A stretch of DNA of 54,002 nucleotides from Deltaproteobacteria bacterium (lineage in GTDB: Bacteria > Chloroflexota > Dehalococcoidia > Dehalococcoidales > BS750m-G39), in the NCBI GenBank assembly GCA_030603275.1, contig JAUVYB010000010.1, forward strand, positions 1 through 54,002. Direction: 5' to 3'. Under the pieces are notes generated by a model that did no database searches, had not been told where the DNA came from, and saw only the letters and a list, made by a program, of their open reading frames with translations. The number at the start of each line of letters is the position of its first letter. Positions within the stretch are counted from its first letter, which is position 1. This document shows positions 25,600 to 33,647 of this stretch, in pieces. Position numbers and translations under genes: made by a program.

Positions 25600-26271
25600 A
25601 TGAAGAAAATTGGACTTCTCTGTTTAGCGCTGGTGCTGGCTCTTGGCACTCTTGGTGTCGGCTACGCCGCCTGGACGGACTCCATCGCCATTGATGGCAC
25701 GGTAAACACCGGCGATGTTGACATCAACGTAGAGAGGGTATCCTCGACATGGGTGTATAAGAATCTGGACACTCACGAGGTAGTGGTCTTGCATGGCTGG
25801 ACGGATGACCAGCCCGCTCCGCCAGCTAATAGTGAGCTAATCGCCTCGTCTGTGGCTGTGATTACCGGTGATGACTCGGTCACCGTCACCTATGAGGACA
25901 TGTTCCCATGCGTCGACTTCAAGGTCAACTTCCTGTTGCACTACGACGGCAGCATACCGGCAAAGATTCAAGACGGTGACCTTCCTCCAACCTTCATAGG
26001 TGCTGATGAAGCCTTCTTCAACGCCCTGTGTTGGAGCCTCCCAGTTGCAGACCCGGAGGCGAGTTACTGCTACGGCGAGATGTGGGTGTCCGATGAATTT
26101 GGTAACAAGGGTGATAATATACCGGCCCTGGACGGCTACCAGCTCCACAACTGCGATTACATCCTGGTGGTAATCACCCTCCACTTGGGGCAGGGTGCCC
26201 CGATGAATGCGAACGCCAGCTTCACCCACGAGTTCAAGGTCATCCAGTGGAACGAGTACAACAACGGCTAA
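25600..26271 (+). CDS. TasA/camelysin-like exported fibre protein 1
   Basis: The 223-residue protein starts MKKIGLLCLALVLALGTLG, a SipW-class signal peptide, with cleavage expected at GYA-AWTD. The mature start AWTDSIAIDGTVNTGDVDI is followed by beta-rich sequence with SDDSV-type turns, a cysteine in FPCVDF, the block HYDGSIPAKI, and a C-terminal strand EFKVIQWNEY. This is the layout of the TasA/CalY family, whose members form extracellular fibres. First of five paralogs in tandem, it carries the duplicated leader. Odd features: three further cysteines that could form disulfides outside the cell. Confidence 0.8.
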   Translation: MKKIGLLCLALVLALGTLGVGYAAWTDSIAIDGTVNTGDVDINVERVSSTWVYKNLDTHEVVVLHGWTDDQPAPPANSELIASSVAVITGDDSVTVTYEDMFPCVDFKVNFLLHYDGSIPAKIQDGDLPPTFIGADEAFFNALCWSLPVADPEASYCYGEMWVSDEFGNKGDNIPALDGYQLHNCDYILVVITLHLGQGAPMNANASFTHEFKVIQWNEYNNG

Positions 26272-26315
26272 AGTCGGGACTGGTGTCCTGAACTGAATAG
26301 CAATGATGTCTCGTA

Positions 26316-26364
26316 CCCCGGTCGATTCTTCGGGGAATCCCTGAGAGGGGTATTAGAAAATAAC
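26316..26364 (+). promoter_or_regulatory. Conserved structured mRNA leader, copy 2
   Basis: CCCCG-(10)-CGGGG replaces CCCTG/TAGGG of copy 1, so both changed pairs still pair, while GGTCGATTCT and GGGAATCCCTGAGAGGGG with TATTAGAAAATAAC are unchanged. It sits between the first two fibre genes, followed by AAAAGGAG as ribosome site. Confidence 0.6.
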
Positions 26365-26384
26365 TTTAAAAGGAGTTTTTAAAA

Positions 26385-27083
26385 ATGAAAAAAATAGGAC
26401 TTTTAGCATTAGCCATGGTTCTGGCTCTTGGCACTTTCGGCGTTGCCTACGCCGCCTGGACCGACACCATCACCATTGATGGCACGGTAAACACCGGTAG
26501 CGTTGACCTCGAGATTATCGAACTGTCGTCCACCTTTGTCTACAAGGTCCCTGATGAAGTGGCCGGTCAGTATGATAACGTGGCCGATGAGATGGTAGTG
26601 GTGCATCAGAGGGTGAATATGCGTCCTCTTGTCGGCCCGACCTGGAGCGTTATAAACGTTCCTCAAATACCGCCCAACGGCATTCTGGTTTCCTCGGCTA
26701 CTGCCACCAGCCCCAGTGACGACCACATCACGGTCACCTTTGACAACGCCTTCCCCTGCCCGACCCTGACCGCCGACTTCATTGTCCACTACGTCGGCAG
26801 CATTCCGGTCAAGGTGGATGCGGAGATAACCGACTTCACTGGAGAAGCAGGTGACTTGGCGTTGCTGGAGACAGCCGCCACGGTTAAGTTCTTCGAGTGG
26901 GATGAAGCGACTGGTACAATCGGCCAAGAGATAGTAGATGGCCCCGTCCAGCTGCACTACTGTGACTATGTGTACTGCGTCATGACACTGCTTATCCCGC
27001 AGGAAGACGCCTACATGAACCTGAACGGAGGCTTCACCGCCGAAATCTTCGCCGTCCAGTGGAACGAGTACCCATACCCGTAA
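26385..27083 (+). CDS. TasA/camelysin-like exported fibre protein 2
   Basis: The 232-residue paralog starts MKKIGLLALAMVLALGTFG and has the mature start AWTDTITIDGTVNTGSVDL. The internal blocks FPCPTLTADFIVHYVGSIPVKV and LHYCDYVYCVMTLLIPQEDAYMN match those of protein 1 (DFKVNFLLHYDGSIPAKI; LHNCDYILVVITLHLGQ). It ends EIFAVQWNEYPYP. It has its own copy of the structured leader, and AAAAGGAG stands about ten bases before the ATG. Similar size and order of motifs suggest that proteins 1 and 2 are alternative or co-assembling subunits. Confidence 0.8.
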   Translation: MKKIGLLALAMVLALGTFGVAYAAWTDTITIDGTVNTGSVDLEIIELSSTFVYKVPDEVAGQYDNVADEMVVVHQRVNMRPLVGPTWSVINVPQIPPNGILVSSATATSPSDDHITVTFDNAFPCPTLTADFIVHYVGSIPVKVDAEITDFTGEAGDLALLETAATVKFFEWDEATGTIGQEIVDGPVQLHYCDYVYCVMTLLIPQEDAYMNLNGGFTAEIFAVQWNEYPYP

Positions 27084-27167
27084 AGGCTAACCAGGACCGG
27101 CGTGGGCTTTAACCCCGCGCCCCGATTTCCCACTCCCGTTAAGAGGAGGGGATAAGAGGAGGAATAC

Positions 27168-27836
27168 ATGAAAAAATTTGGAATCCTGTGTCTGGCTCTG
27201 GTCATAGCTTTAGGCACCCTGGGCGTCGGCTACGCCGCCTGGACCGATACCATCTTCATTGATGGCACCGTCAACACCGGTTCGGTCGTCCTCGGTTTCG
27301 ACCCTGGCAGAATTGACGAGGTCGGTGGTTGCCCCGACAAGAACTTCGATACCTGGGACTACAACGGGCACTCGGTTTCCTGCCCGCCTGGCTATAGTTT
27401 CGGCGGAGTTGCCAATGCGCCCGAAAACAAATGCGTTGCCGATGTTACCTTTAACCCCATTGATGAGGATGGCGACGGCTATTACGATATCCTGGAAGTT
27501 ACCATCACTGACGCCTACCCCTATTTCGTGGCGGACATCAGCTTCTGGGTCTGCAACTACGGCACCATACCGCTAAAGATTGAAGCCCCCGTTATCACCC
27601 AGAGCCCTTGGTTGTTAATCGAGTACGGGGACAACATCGGCACCCAGCTGCATCCCGGCATGTGCGCCGAGATTAGCTTCTATGTTGGCGTTACCCAGCA
27701 CGAAGGTTACTTCGGTGCCGGCGACCTGTGGATAATCGATGACGAATCCAAGCCGATTTGCCCGCAGGACACGCCTCTGACCTTCACCATTAGCATTATG
27801 GGCACCCAGTGGAACGAGTACCCCTATACTGACTAA
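27168..27836 (+). CDS. TasA/camelysin-like exported fibre protein 3
   Basis: The 222-residue paralog starts MKKFGILCLALVIALGTLG with mature start AWTDTIFIDGTVNTGSVVL. The middle diverges (CPDKNFDTWDYNGHSVSCPPGYSFGG; a DEDGDGYYD stretch that looks like a calcium-binding loop) but VADISFWVCNYGTIPLKIEAP and TQWNEYPYTD keep the shared framework. The DxDGDGYYD segment suggests that calcium could stabilise the subunit. GGAGGAAT precedes the ATG. It lacks the structured leader of genes 1 and 2. Confidence 0.78.
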   Translation: MKKFGILCLALVIALGTLGVGYAAWTDTIFIDGTVNTGSVVLGFDPGRIDEVGGCPDKNFDTWDYNGHSVSCPPGYSFGGVANAPENKCVADVTFNPIDEDGDGYYDILEVTITDAYPYFVADISFWVCNYGTIPLKIEAPVITQSPWLLIEYGDNIGTQLHPGMCAEISFYVGVTQHEGYFGAGDLWIIDDESKPICPQDTPLTFTISIMGTQWNEYPYTD

Positions 27837-28029
27837 AGCTAGACTAGGCACATAAAAAAAGAGGATAAAGGGGAGCGCGGGGGTGTGACCCACCCCCGCC
27901 CCCCGACCCCTCTCTCCTTAGCAGGGGAAGTGGGAAAGGCGTAAAGGCATCGTCTTTCACCCTTCCCTTGGTAGGGAGGTAGGCAAGGTGTAACCGCCTT
28001 CCCCGCGCCACCTTTAGGAGGTGAACAGG
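27837..28029. other. Gap with GC-rich hairpin between fibre genes 3 and 4
   Basis: GCGGGGGTG (27877-27885) and CACCCCCGC (27891-27899) form a strong hairpin with a five-base loop but without a U-tract; purine/pyrimidine-rich repeat-like sequence follows. It could attenuate transcription between fibre genes 3 and 4 or be a transcript-end stabiliser. Confidence 0.4.
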
Positions 28030-28755
28030 TTGCGTAGAAGAAATATAAACGGACTCAAAAGAATAGGCGTGCTCGCCCTCGCCCTGGTGATAGCCCTCGG
28101 GGCGTTAGGGGTTGCTTATACCGCCTGGACAGATAGCGTCTACATCGACGGCACCGTCTACACCGGCACCCTGGATATAGACATTGTCGGCGTTTCCTCC
28201 ACCTTTGTCTATAAGGTCCCCGGCGCCCCTGATACCGGCTTCGGGCCCGAGACGGTGGTGAACTACGTCCCTGGGGAAACCGACCCCAATCCGCCCGCCA
28301 ACGGCACCCTCATCGCCTCGGCGATAACTACCTCTGACACCGCCCCCGATGCCGACATGGCCTACATGACCTTTAGCGGGCTTTTCCCCGGCATTGACTT
28401 CTGGGCGGACCTGGAGCTGGAGTACTTCGGCACCATACCGGCCAAGGTCTCCGTTGCCGAGATCTTCGCCGCTGACGTATCTGATACGACCTTAAATGCT
28501 CTATGGGCGCTCGGCAAGGCCACCAAAAACGACCCCATTCGGACGGGCGCCTGGATTGCCGGCGAACTCAGCACCGATGACGGCGCAAGCTGGGCATATA
28601 TTGACGACCCGCTCGGCCTGCAGCTCCACCAGTACGACCTGGTGCACATCGCCCTGCATGTCAACCTGCCCCAGGAAGAGCAGTTCCAGAACCTCACCAA
28701 CCTCGGCTTCACCGGCATCATCACCGTCATCCAGTGGAACGAATTCGAAGACTAA
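28030..28755 (+). CDS. TasA/camelysin-like exported fibre protein 4
   Basis: The protein of about 241 residues begins with a basic stretch (MRRRNINGLKRIGVLALALVIALG) and has mature start AWTDSVYIDGTVYTGTLDI. Blocks FSGLFPGIDFWADLELEYFGTIPAKV and LQLHQYDLVHIALHVNLPQEEQFQNL correspond to those of proteins 1-2, and it ends ITVIQWNEFED. TTG at 28030 is chosen as start, because AGGAGGTG lies right before it; the GTG at 28021 falls inside that site. It lacks the cysteines seen in proteins 1-3, so it may sit in a different place in the fibre. Confidence 0.78.
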   Translation: MRRRNINGLKRIGVLALALVIALGALGVAYTAWTDSVYIDGTVYTGTLDIDIVGVSSTFVYKVPGAPDTGFGPETVVNYVPGETDPNPPANGTLIASAITTSDTAPDADMAYMTFSGLFPGIDFWADLELEYFGTIPAKVSVAEIFAADVSDTTLNALWALGKATKNDPIRTGAWIAGELSTDDGASWAYIDDPLGLQLHQYDLVHIALHVNLPQEEQFQNLTNLGFTGIITVIQWNEFED

Positions 28756-28779
28756 AATCATAAAAAGGTAATCTACTGC

Positions 28780-29283
28780 GTGAGAAATAGACGGGGCTTA
28801 AACAGAATAGGGATACTGGCCATGGCTCTGCTGCTAGCCCTCGGGGCGATGGGGACGGCCTACGGCGCCTGGGTAGACGAGATTTACATAGAAGGCACAC
28901 TCTCCACCGGCGATATTTCTGCCGGGCTGACCTGCGGCACCTGCTGGGAAGAGCCGGATACTCCCGATACCGATATTGACTGCACCGGCGGCTCGATGAC
29001 GCTTACCATCGACGTTACCAGCGCCCTTGAAGACGTAGACTACTACTGCAACTTCATCGTAAGCAATGCCGCCGGCTCACTACCCATCAAAATCAAAAGC
29101 ATGAATCTAACAGGCTCATATTCGGGGGTATCCGAGGCTATAGAAAATTTGACCGTCGGGGATGTGATAGACCCCGGAACCTCGGCCACGGGCAAGGTTC
29201 ACATCTACGTAACCTCCCAGACCGACCCACCGCAGAACCCTGCCTATACACTAACCGTTAGTGTCGAAAGGTGGAATGAGTAA
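28780..29283 (+). CDS. TasA/camelysin-like exported fibre protein 5 (short)
   Basis: The 167-residue member starts MRNRRGLNRIGILAMALLLALG, has mature start AWVDEIYIEGTLSTGDISA and ends LTVSVERWNE. It keeps YCNFIVSNAAGSLPIKIKSM but lacks the long middle loops, so it is the minimal form of the fold. A CGTCWEEP motif near residue 53 adds two cysteines. Start is GTG at 28780, 24 bases after gene 4, with AAAAAGG upstream. Its size makes it a candidate minor subunit, such as the tip or base. Confidence 0.75.
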   Translation: MRNRRGLNRIGILAMALLLALGAMGTAYGAWVDEIYIEGTLSTGDISAGLTCGTCWEEPDTPDTDIDCTGGSMTLTIDVTSALEDVDYYCNFIVSNAAGSLPIKIKSMNLTGSYSGVSEAIENLTVGDVIDPGTSATGKVHIYVTSQTDPPQNPAYTLTVSVERWNE

Positions 29284-29293
29284 GGGATAAGTT

Positions 29294-30256
29294 ATGCGCA
29301 AGGCAATTATTATAATACTGGCGATGGTAGTGGCTCTCTCCGCCCTGCCGGTCACCTTTGCCGGCTACAAAGGGGGGTGGAAAAACTGGGACCGGTTCTG
29401 GCAGCCGAGTACGACAGTCGTCTATAGTTGCCCCACCTACTGCAACGTAGTCTTTACCTCGGTGTCTGCCAGTGACAACGAACATACCTTCACCGAGCCT
29501 AAAGAGGTGGCGCAGACCACAGCCTCTATACAGGGGGACTGCAGCAAAAATCTGGTCATCACCATCGATAACGCCTACCCCGGCTACCAGGGAATCGTAG
29601 ACTTCTGTGTCCAGAACACCGGCATCTACCCGGCCACCGTAACCGGCATTACCACCGATTACCCCGATCCTGTTTACCTGCAAATTGACCTCACCGGGGA
29701 ATTGGAGGGGGCAGTCATTCAGCCCGGTGATATCAAGTGCGGTCAACTGGTAATAGGCGGCATCCCCCAGCGAGAAGATGCCCAGAACCGCACCTTTACC
29801 TTTACCATTACAATAGACTTTCTATGTTTTCCCGTTGAATGTGAAACCGCCTTCGCTCACGGCGGTTCATACGCCACCTGCTTTAGCTATTATGGCTTCA
29901 GCAACTGGGGCTGGACCAACGGCCCGCTGGGAACTGGCGACTATACCTTCGATATCTACGCTGGAGCCGGAAGCTGCGATCCACTCGATGGGGAGTGGAT
30001 CGGCGAGCTCACGGTAAACTACAACGGCTCAACGGCGTATGTCTTTTATGACATTACGGGTTCCGGCTACACGATGGACGAGACCCACCTCTATGTTGGC
30101 TCCGATCCTTTGCCCAGTAAAAACGGCGGTTATACCGTCAGCCCGGGGCAATACCCGTATAAGCACGACCTGGATAATAAGACAACAGACGAGTATACAG
30201 TAACTGGCTTAACCGGTGATATTTATATAGTTGCCCATGCCGTGGCTTGCCCGTAG
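29294..30256 (+). CDS. Large exported fibre-locus protein with two domains
   Basis: The 320-residue exported protein (signal MRKAIIIILAMVVALSALPVTFAG) lacks the AWTD..IDGTVNTG start. Residues 40-185 keep a related beta-sandwich plan (VDFCVQNTGIYPATVTGI; VIQPGDIKCGQLVIGG; FTFTITIDF), then a second domain (about 190-320) follows that is rich in Tyr, Gly and Asn (YYGFSNWGWTNGP; YNGSTAYVFYDITGSGYTMDETHLYVG). The second domain resembles carbohydrate-binding or adhesive beta modules in composition, which is inference only. It begins 11 bases after gene 5. It may be a tip adhesin or an anchoring adaptor comparable in role to TapA. Confidence 0.7.
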   Translation: MRKAIIIILAMVVALSALPVTFAGYKGGWKNWDRFWQPSTTVVYSCPTYCNVVFTSVSASDNEHTFTEPKEVAQTTASIQGDCSKNLVITIDNAYPGYQGIVDFCVQNTGIYPATVTGITTDYPDPVYLQIDLTGELEGAVIQPGDIKCGQLVIGGIPQREDAQNRTFTFTITIDFLCFPVECETAFAHGGSYATCFSYYGFSNWGWTNGPLGTGDYTFDIYAGAGSCDPLDGEWIGELTVNYNGSTAYVFYDITGSGYTMDETHLYVGSDPLPSKNGGYTVSPGQYPYKHDLDNKTTDEYTVTGLTGDIYIVAHAVACP

Positions 30257-30430
30257 TAAGACGGGGTAACTCCCTCGTCTAGGGCCAGATTTCACAATTG
30301 AATAAAACAAGGGAATCAAAAACGCTGTTAAGTGATAGCTTAAGTTATCTTTGGTGAGGTTCGGACACTTCTCTCGGAGATAGCTCAGGGGTAAAATGCA
30401 AAATATAAATAAAGCAATGTATGAGAGAAC

Positions 30431-31606
30431 ATGATAGCCTCTCTTGATATACAACCCAAACGGGCAATCTGGATTACCTTCGCCATAATTGCCGGCATCT
30501 ATGCGGCGATAAACCTGGGCTTATCCAGGGTTATTGGCGGCTTTTTCGGTACCTATATAGTCCAGCCAATCCTGTGGCTCATTCTGGGCGGGATAGTCCT
30601 GCTCTTACCCCGGTACAGAACCGCCGGCAAACTAAAGGACAGGACGGCCATCATCCAGTTGGCGTTCATGGTCGGCTTCTTCCAGCTGGTACTCCTCATC
30701 GTTGGCGGGCTCTTTTCCAGCTTCGGCAAGAGCCCCTACTCCTTCACCCCGACAGGTATAGCAACCAACCTCCTTTTTGTGGCCGCTATGCTCTTTGGCA
30801 TGGAGTTCAGCCGGGCCTGGCTGGTCAACCAGATGGGCAAAAAACACGCCTTTCTGGCGCTGGCCTTCGTCGCCATTACCTTCACGTTGCTATCCATCCC
30901 GCTAACCCAGATCACCGGAATCAGACCGGAGGTTGAATCCATTAGCTTTATCAACTCCAGCCTGCTACCGTCGCTGGCCGAGAACCTGCTGGCGACCTTC
31001 CTGGCCCTGCTGGGCGGGCCGATACCCGCCCTCATCTATCGCGGGATACTGCAGGCATTCTGGTGGTTCAGCCCCATCCTCCCCGACCTCCCCTGGATGT
31101 TCAAAGGGCTTATCGGGACGGCACTACCCATCGTCGGGCTGGTGGTGATAAACAGCCTCTACTCCCCCCAGACCGGGCGTAAAAAAGGGAGACGGGCCGA
31201 GAGCGGCTCCATAACCGGCTGGATTGTCACCACGGTGGCTGCCGTAGCCATAATCTGGTTCGCGGTGGGACTCTTCCCCTTCCAGCCGGCGCTGGTGGGC
31301 AGCGGCAGCATGGAGCCAAAGATGTACGCCGGCGACGTGGTCATCATCGCCAAGGTGCCGGCCGATAACGTCGAGCTGGGCGATGTTATCCAGTTCCGGG
31401 TGCCGGAAGAAGTCACCGTGATGCACCGGGTGATTGAGATTCAGGAAACGGAAGGCGGCGGCAGGCTCTTCATAACCAAGGGTGACGCCAATGACCAACC
31501 GGACTCGGAGCCGGTAATGCCTGAAAACGTGGTCGGCAAGGCTGTTATAACCATCCCCAAGATAGGCTGGGCGTCGGTAGTGGTCAAGCAATTCTTTACC
31601 GGATAA
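30431..31606 (+). CDS. ER/SipW-type signal peptidase I fused to a multi-TM domain
   Basis: Residues about 285-391 are a signal peptidase with catalytic Ser293 in LVGSGSMEPKMYAGDVV and His332 in VTVMHRVIEI, followed by TKGDANDQPDSEPV with the aspartate of the ER/archaeal/SipW class (Ser-His-Asp rather than the Ser-Lys pair). The first roughly 280 residues add about seven or eight transmembrane helices. A segment PALIYRGILQAF in this part resembles a CPBP-type (abortive infection) YRG motif without its glutamates. SipW peptidases mature TasA-type fibre proteins, which fits the six substrates upstream. Normal SipW proteins have about 190 residues with two helices. Confidence 0.88.
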   Translation: MIASLDIQPKRAIWITFAIIAGIYAAINLGLSRVIGGFFGTYIVQPILWLILGGIVLLLPRYRTAGKLKDRTAIIQLAFMVGFFQLVLLIVGGLFSSFGKSPYSFTPTGIATNLLFVAAMLFGMEFSRAWLVNQMGKKHAFLALAFVAITFTLLSIPLTQITGIRPEVESISFINSSLLPSLAENLLATFLALLGGPIPALIYRGILQAFWWFSPILPDLPWMFKGLIGTALPIVGLVVINSLYSPQTGRKKGRRAESGSITGWIVTTVAAVAIIWFAVGLFPFQPALVGSGSMEPKMYAGDVVIIAKVPADNVELGDVIQFRVPEEVTVMHRVIEIQETEGGGRLFITKGDANDQPDSEPVMPENVVGKAVITIPKIGWASVVVKQFFTG

Positions 31607-31625
31607 ATATAAGCAGGTAAATAAA

Positions 31626-33272
31626 ATGAGAAAATTATTTCTAGACAGAGAAAAAATCCACAAGTGGACGAGAAGGACAGCCGCTATCAGCGCCGTAATA
31701 TTCATCATCTCGCTGATTGGCTTGCTGGTGGGCAGTGCCCTGCCCGTCCAGGTGGAACAGGAGGTCTCCCAGCTCAGCTATATACACAGCGGCCGGTTTG
31801 ATTACCTGGTCTACCTCAAGCCTTCCTACCTCTACGGCCCCGAGCCCCAAGAGCCGCCAGAGCCTCCACCCAACGTCCAGTACCCCATTGCGCTCATTGA
31901 GGACGAAATTGACATGAGCTTTAAGTTCGATACCAACTCAACGCTGTTGCAGAGCGTAAAACAGGGGGTAAAAATCGAAGCGGTCCTGCAAAGCGGCGAC
32001 CTCTGGCAGAAAGCGGTTGAACTGGTGCCGGTAACCGATAAAACGGGTAACTTTAAGATTGAGTTTGAGCTTGACCTCGATGAAATTAACGAGCTTTTTG
32101 ATACCATTGACGAAGAAACCGGGATTGCCACCCGGACGCGCGAGATAAACATCGTGGCTACGGTGGGGCTGGGTGAAGGCCTGGAAAGCGAAAACCTCAT
32201 CCAAAGCCTGCCCATAACCCTGTCCTCGAATGTCCTCGAGATAGGCGGTGAGCTGGTCAAGGAGGTAACGGATAACTCCGGGGGCATAACCACCCGGGGA
32301 ACGTTCGATTACACCATCCACCTGGAAGAAAACTCCCTGTATAAGACCGACACATTAAAACCCCCCGAATCCACCCCCTATGTTACCCCGGAACAGAAAA
32401 CGCTGGGGGTAGGGCCGGTAATCCCCTATGACCTGGTAGACAGGATGGACACCAGCTACTACTACAGTTTCCAGGCTTCCCGTCCGATAGAAGTAATAAC
32501 CGAAGAAATCACCATAACCGCCACCCTGGAGAGTCCGGACATCTGGAGCAAGACCTTCATTCTGTTACCCAGCACCCGGCAAACGGGAGATTTCAGTATT
32601 GATTTCCCTGTAGACATCGTCTATTTAAACGAATTACTCTCCGCCATCCGCGGTGAAACCGGGAGTGCGGGGGAAAACTATAATCTCATCATCGAAGCCT
32701 TTACCCGCTTCACGGCAGAGACAGAGTTCGGCCCGATAGACGAAGTCTTCACCCAGACCTTAAGCACCGAGATGGGGGGAGGCACCCTGACATGGAACGA
32801 GGAACTGCAGATGACCCAGGAGGGTGCCATCACCACCACCCGGATTATCCCCAACCCCAGCCGATATCTCGGACTATCGGCAGGCGGGGTAAAGATGACA
32901 TCGCTTATTCTGGGCTTAATCTTCCTCATGCTCTTCATCGCCTCGCTGGTGTTCTACAACAAATTCAAGCCGGCGGAGCTCCCCATGTTTGAGAAGGAAG
33001 CACTGGCGGCCGGCAAGAAATACTCCGACCGCATAGCCGAAGCCAGCAGCCAGACACCAATGGCTGGCGAAAAGATAATATCTCTGGGTTCAATAGACGA
33101 TTTGGTCAAGGTAGCTGACGAGCTGGGCAACCCGATAATCCACCAGCCACCCACCGCCGCAGAGAAGCAGCACACCTACTATGTAATTGACGGGACAACC
33201 CAATACCAATACATCATCACCAAACAAAGTAAGGAGCGGAGAAGCAATGTTGGAAAGAGTGAATGGCCCTAG
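31626..33272 (+). CDS. DUF5305-like bitopic membrane protein with tandem domains
   Basis: The 548-residue protein has an N-terminal helix (about 20-38), a large exterior part and a second helix near 428-447, then a cytoplasmic tail of about 100 residues. The exterior part holds two similar units: SGRFDYLVYLKPSYLYG...GDLWQKAVELVPVTDKTGNFKIEF and RGTFDYTIHLEENSLYK...PDIWSKTFILLPSTRQTGDFSIDF. I recall the DUF5305 family as a partner of SipW-type peptidases in archaea; this is the likely assignment. It starts 20 bases after the peptidase, so it may be an assembly or anchoring factor for the fibre. Its 3' end overlaps the regulator gene. Confidence 0.8.
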   Translation: MRKLFLDREKIHKWTRRTAAISAVIFIISLIGLLVGSALPVQVEQEVSQLSYIHSGRFDYLVYLKPSYLYGPEPQEPPEPPPNVQYPIALIEDEIDMSFKFDTNSTLLQSVKQGVKIEAVLQSGDLWQKAVELVPVTDKTGNFKIEFELDLDEINELFDTIDEETGIATRTREINIVATVGLGEGLESENLIQSLPITLSSNVLEIGGELVKEVTDNSGGITTRGTFDYTIHLEENSLYKTDTLKPPESTPYVTPEQKTLGVGPVIPYDLVDRMDTSYYYSFQASRPIEVITEEITITATLESPDIWSKTFILLPSTRQTGDFSIDFPVDIVYLNELLSAIRGETGSAGENYNLIIEAFTRFTAETEFGPIDEVFTQTLSTEMGGGTLTWNEELQMTQEGAITTTRIIPNPSRYLGLSAGGVKMTSLILGLIFLMLFIASLVFYNKFKPAELPMFEKEALAAGKKYSDRIAEASSQTPMAGEKIISLGSIDDLVKVADELGNPIIHQPPTAAEKQHTYYVIDGTTQYQYIITKQSKERRSNVGKSEWP

Positions 33273-33597
33273 ACACGAGCAAGTGACCAGCCTGCGGAAA
33301 GCGGGCTTTACCTATGCTGAAATCGGCCGCAAGCTGGGTCTAACCCGGGAGCGGATAAGGCAGATAGCCAATGCCGAAACCACGGCCAAGAAAAGGCCCT
33401 CCCGCACCGACCCCGATGCCCTGCTCACCACCGCCGAAGTAGCCGAACTACTCAACGTCCACGTCAATACGGTCCGGCGCTGGAGCAACAAGGGGGTTCT
33501 GGAAACCTACCGCATCGGCACCCGCGGCGACCGCCGCTTAAGGCAGGGGGACGTCCACAAGCTGCTGCGCAAGAGCCACCCGGCCAATAGAGTTTAA
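33247..33597 (+). CDS. Regulator joining sigma-region-4-like and BldC-like HTH domains
   Basis: The 116-residue protein starting MLERVNGPRHEQ has two DNA-binding modules. Residues 10-42 (VTSLRKAGFTYAEIGRKLGLTRERIRQI) look like sigma-70 region 4.2. Residues 58-112 (LLTTAEVAELLNVHVNTVRRWSNKG with wing GTRGDRRLRQGDVHKLL) are BldC/excisionase-like and close to the protein at 21915-22169. The start at 33247 has AAGGAG upstream and overlaps the DUF5305 gene by 26 bases; longer in-frame starts lie inside that gene. It is the last gene of the fibre operon and probably its regulator. Confidence 0.75.
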   Translation: MLERVNGPRHEQVTSLRKAGFTYAEIGRKLGLTRERIRQIANAETTAKKRPSRTDPDALLTTAEVAELLNVHVNTVRRWSNKGVLETYRIGTRGDRRLRQGDVHKLLRKSHPANRV

Positions 33598-33601
33598 ATA
33601 A

Positions 33602-33647
33602 GTGACCACGGTGCGCCGGTAGATTATCGGCAGTAGTCCGTGGCCAC
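33602..33647 (+). terminator. Strong nested hairpin after the fibre operon
   Basis: GTGACCACGG pairs with CCGTGGCCAC (one mismatch) around an inner stem GCCGGTA-GAT-TATCGGC. It begins five bases after the last stop of the operon. No U-tract follows, so it may be a transcript-stabilising end or a Rho-dependent stop rather than a classic terminator. Confidence 0.5.
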
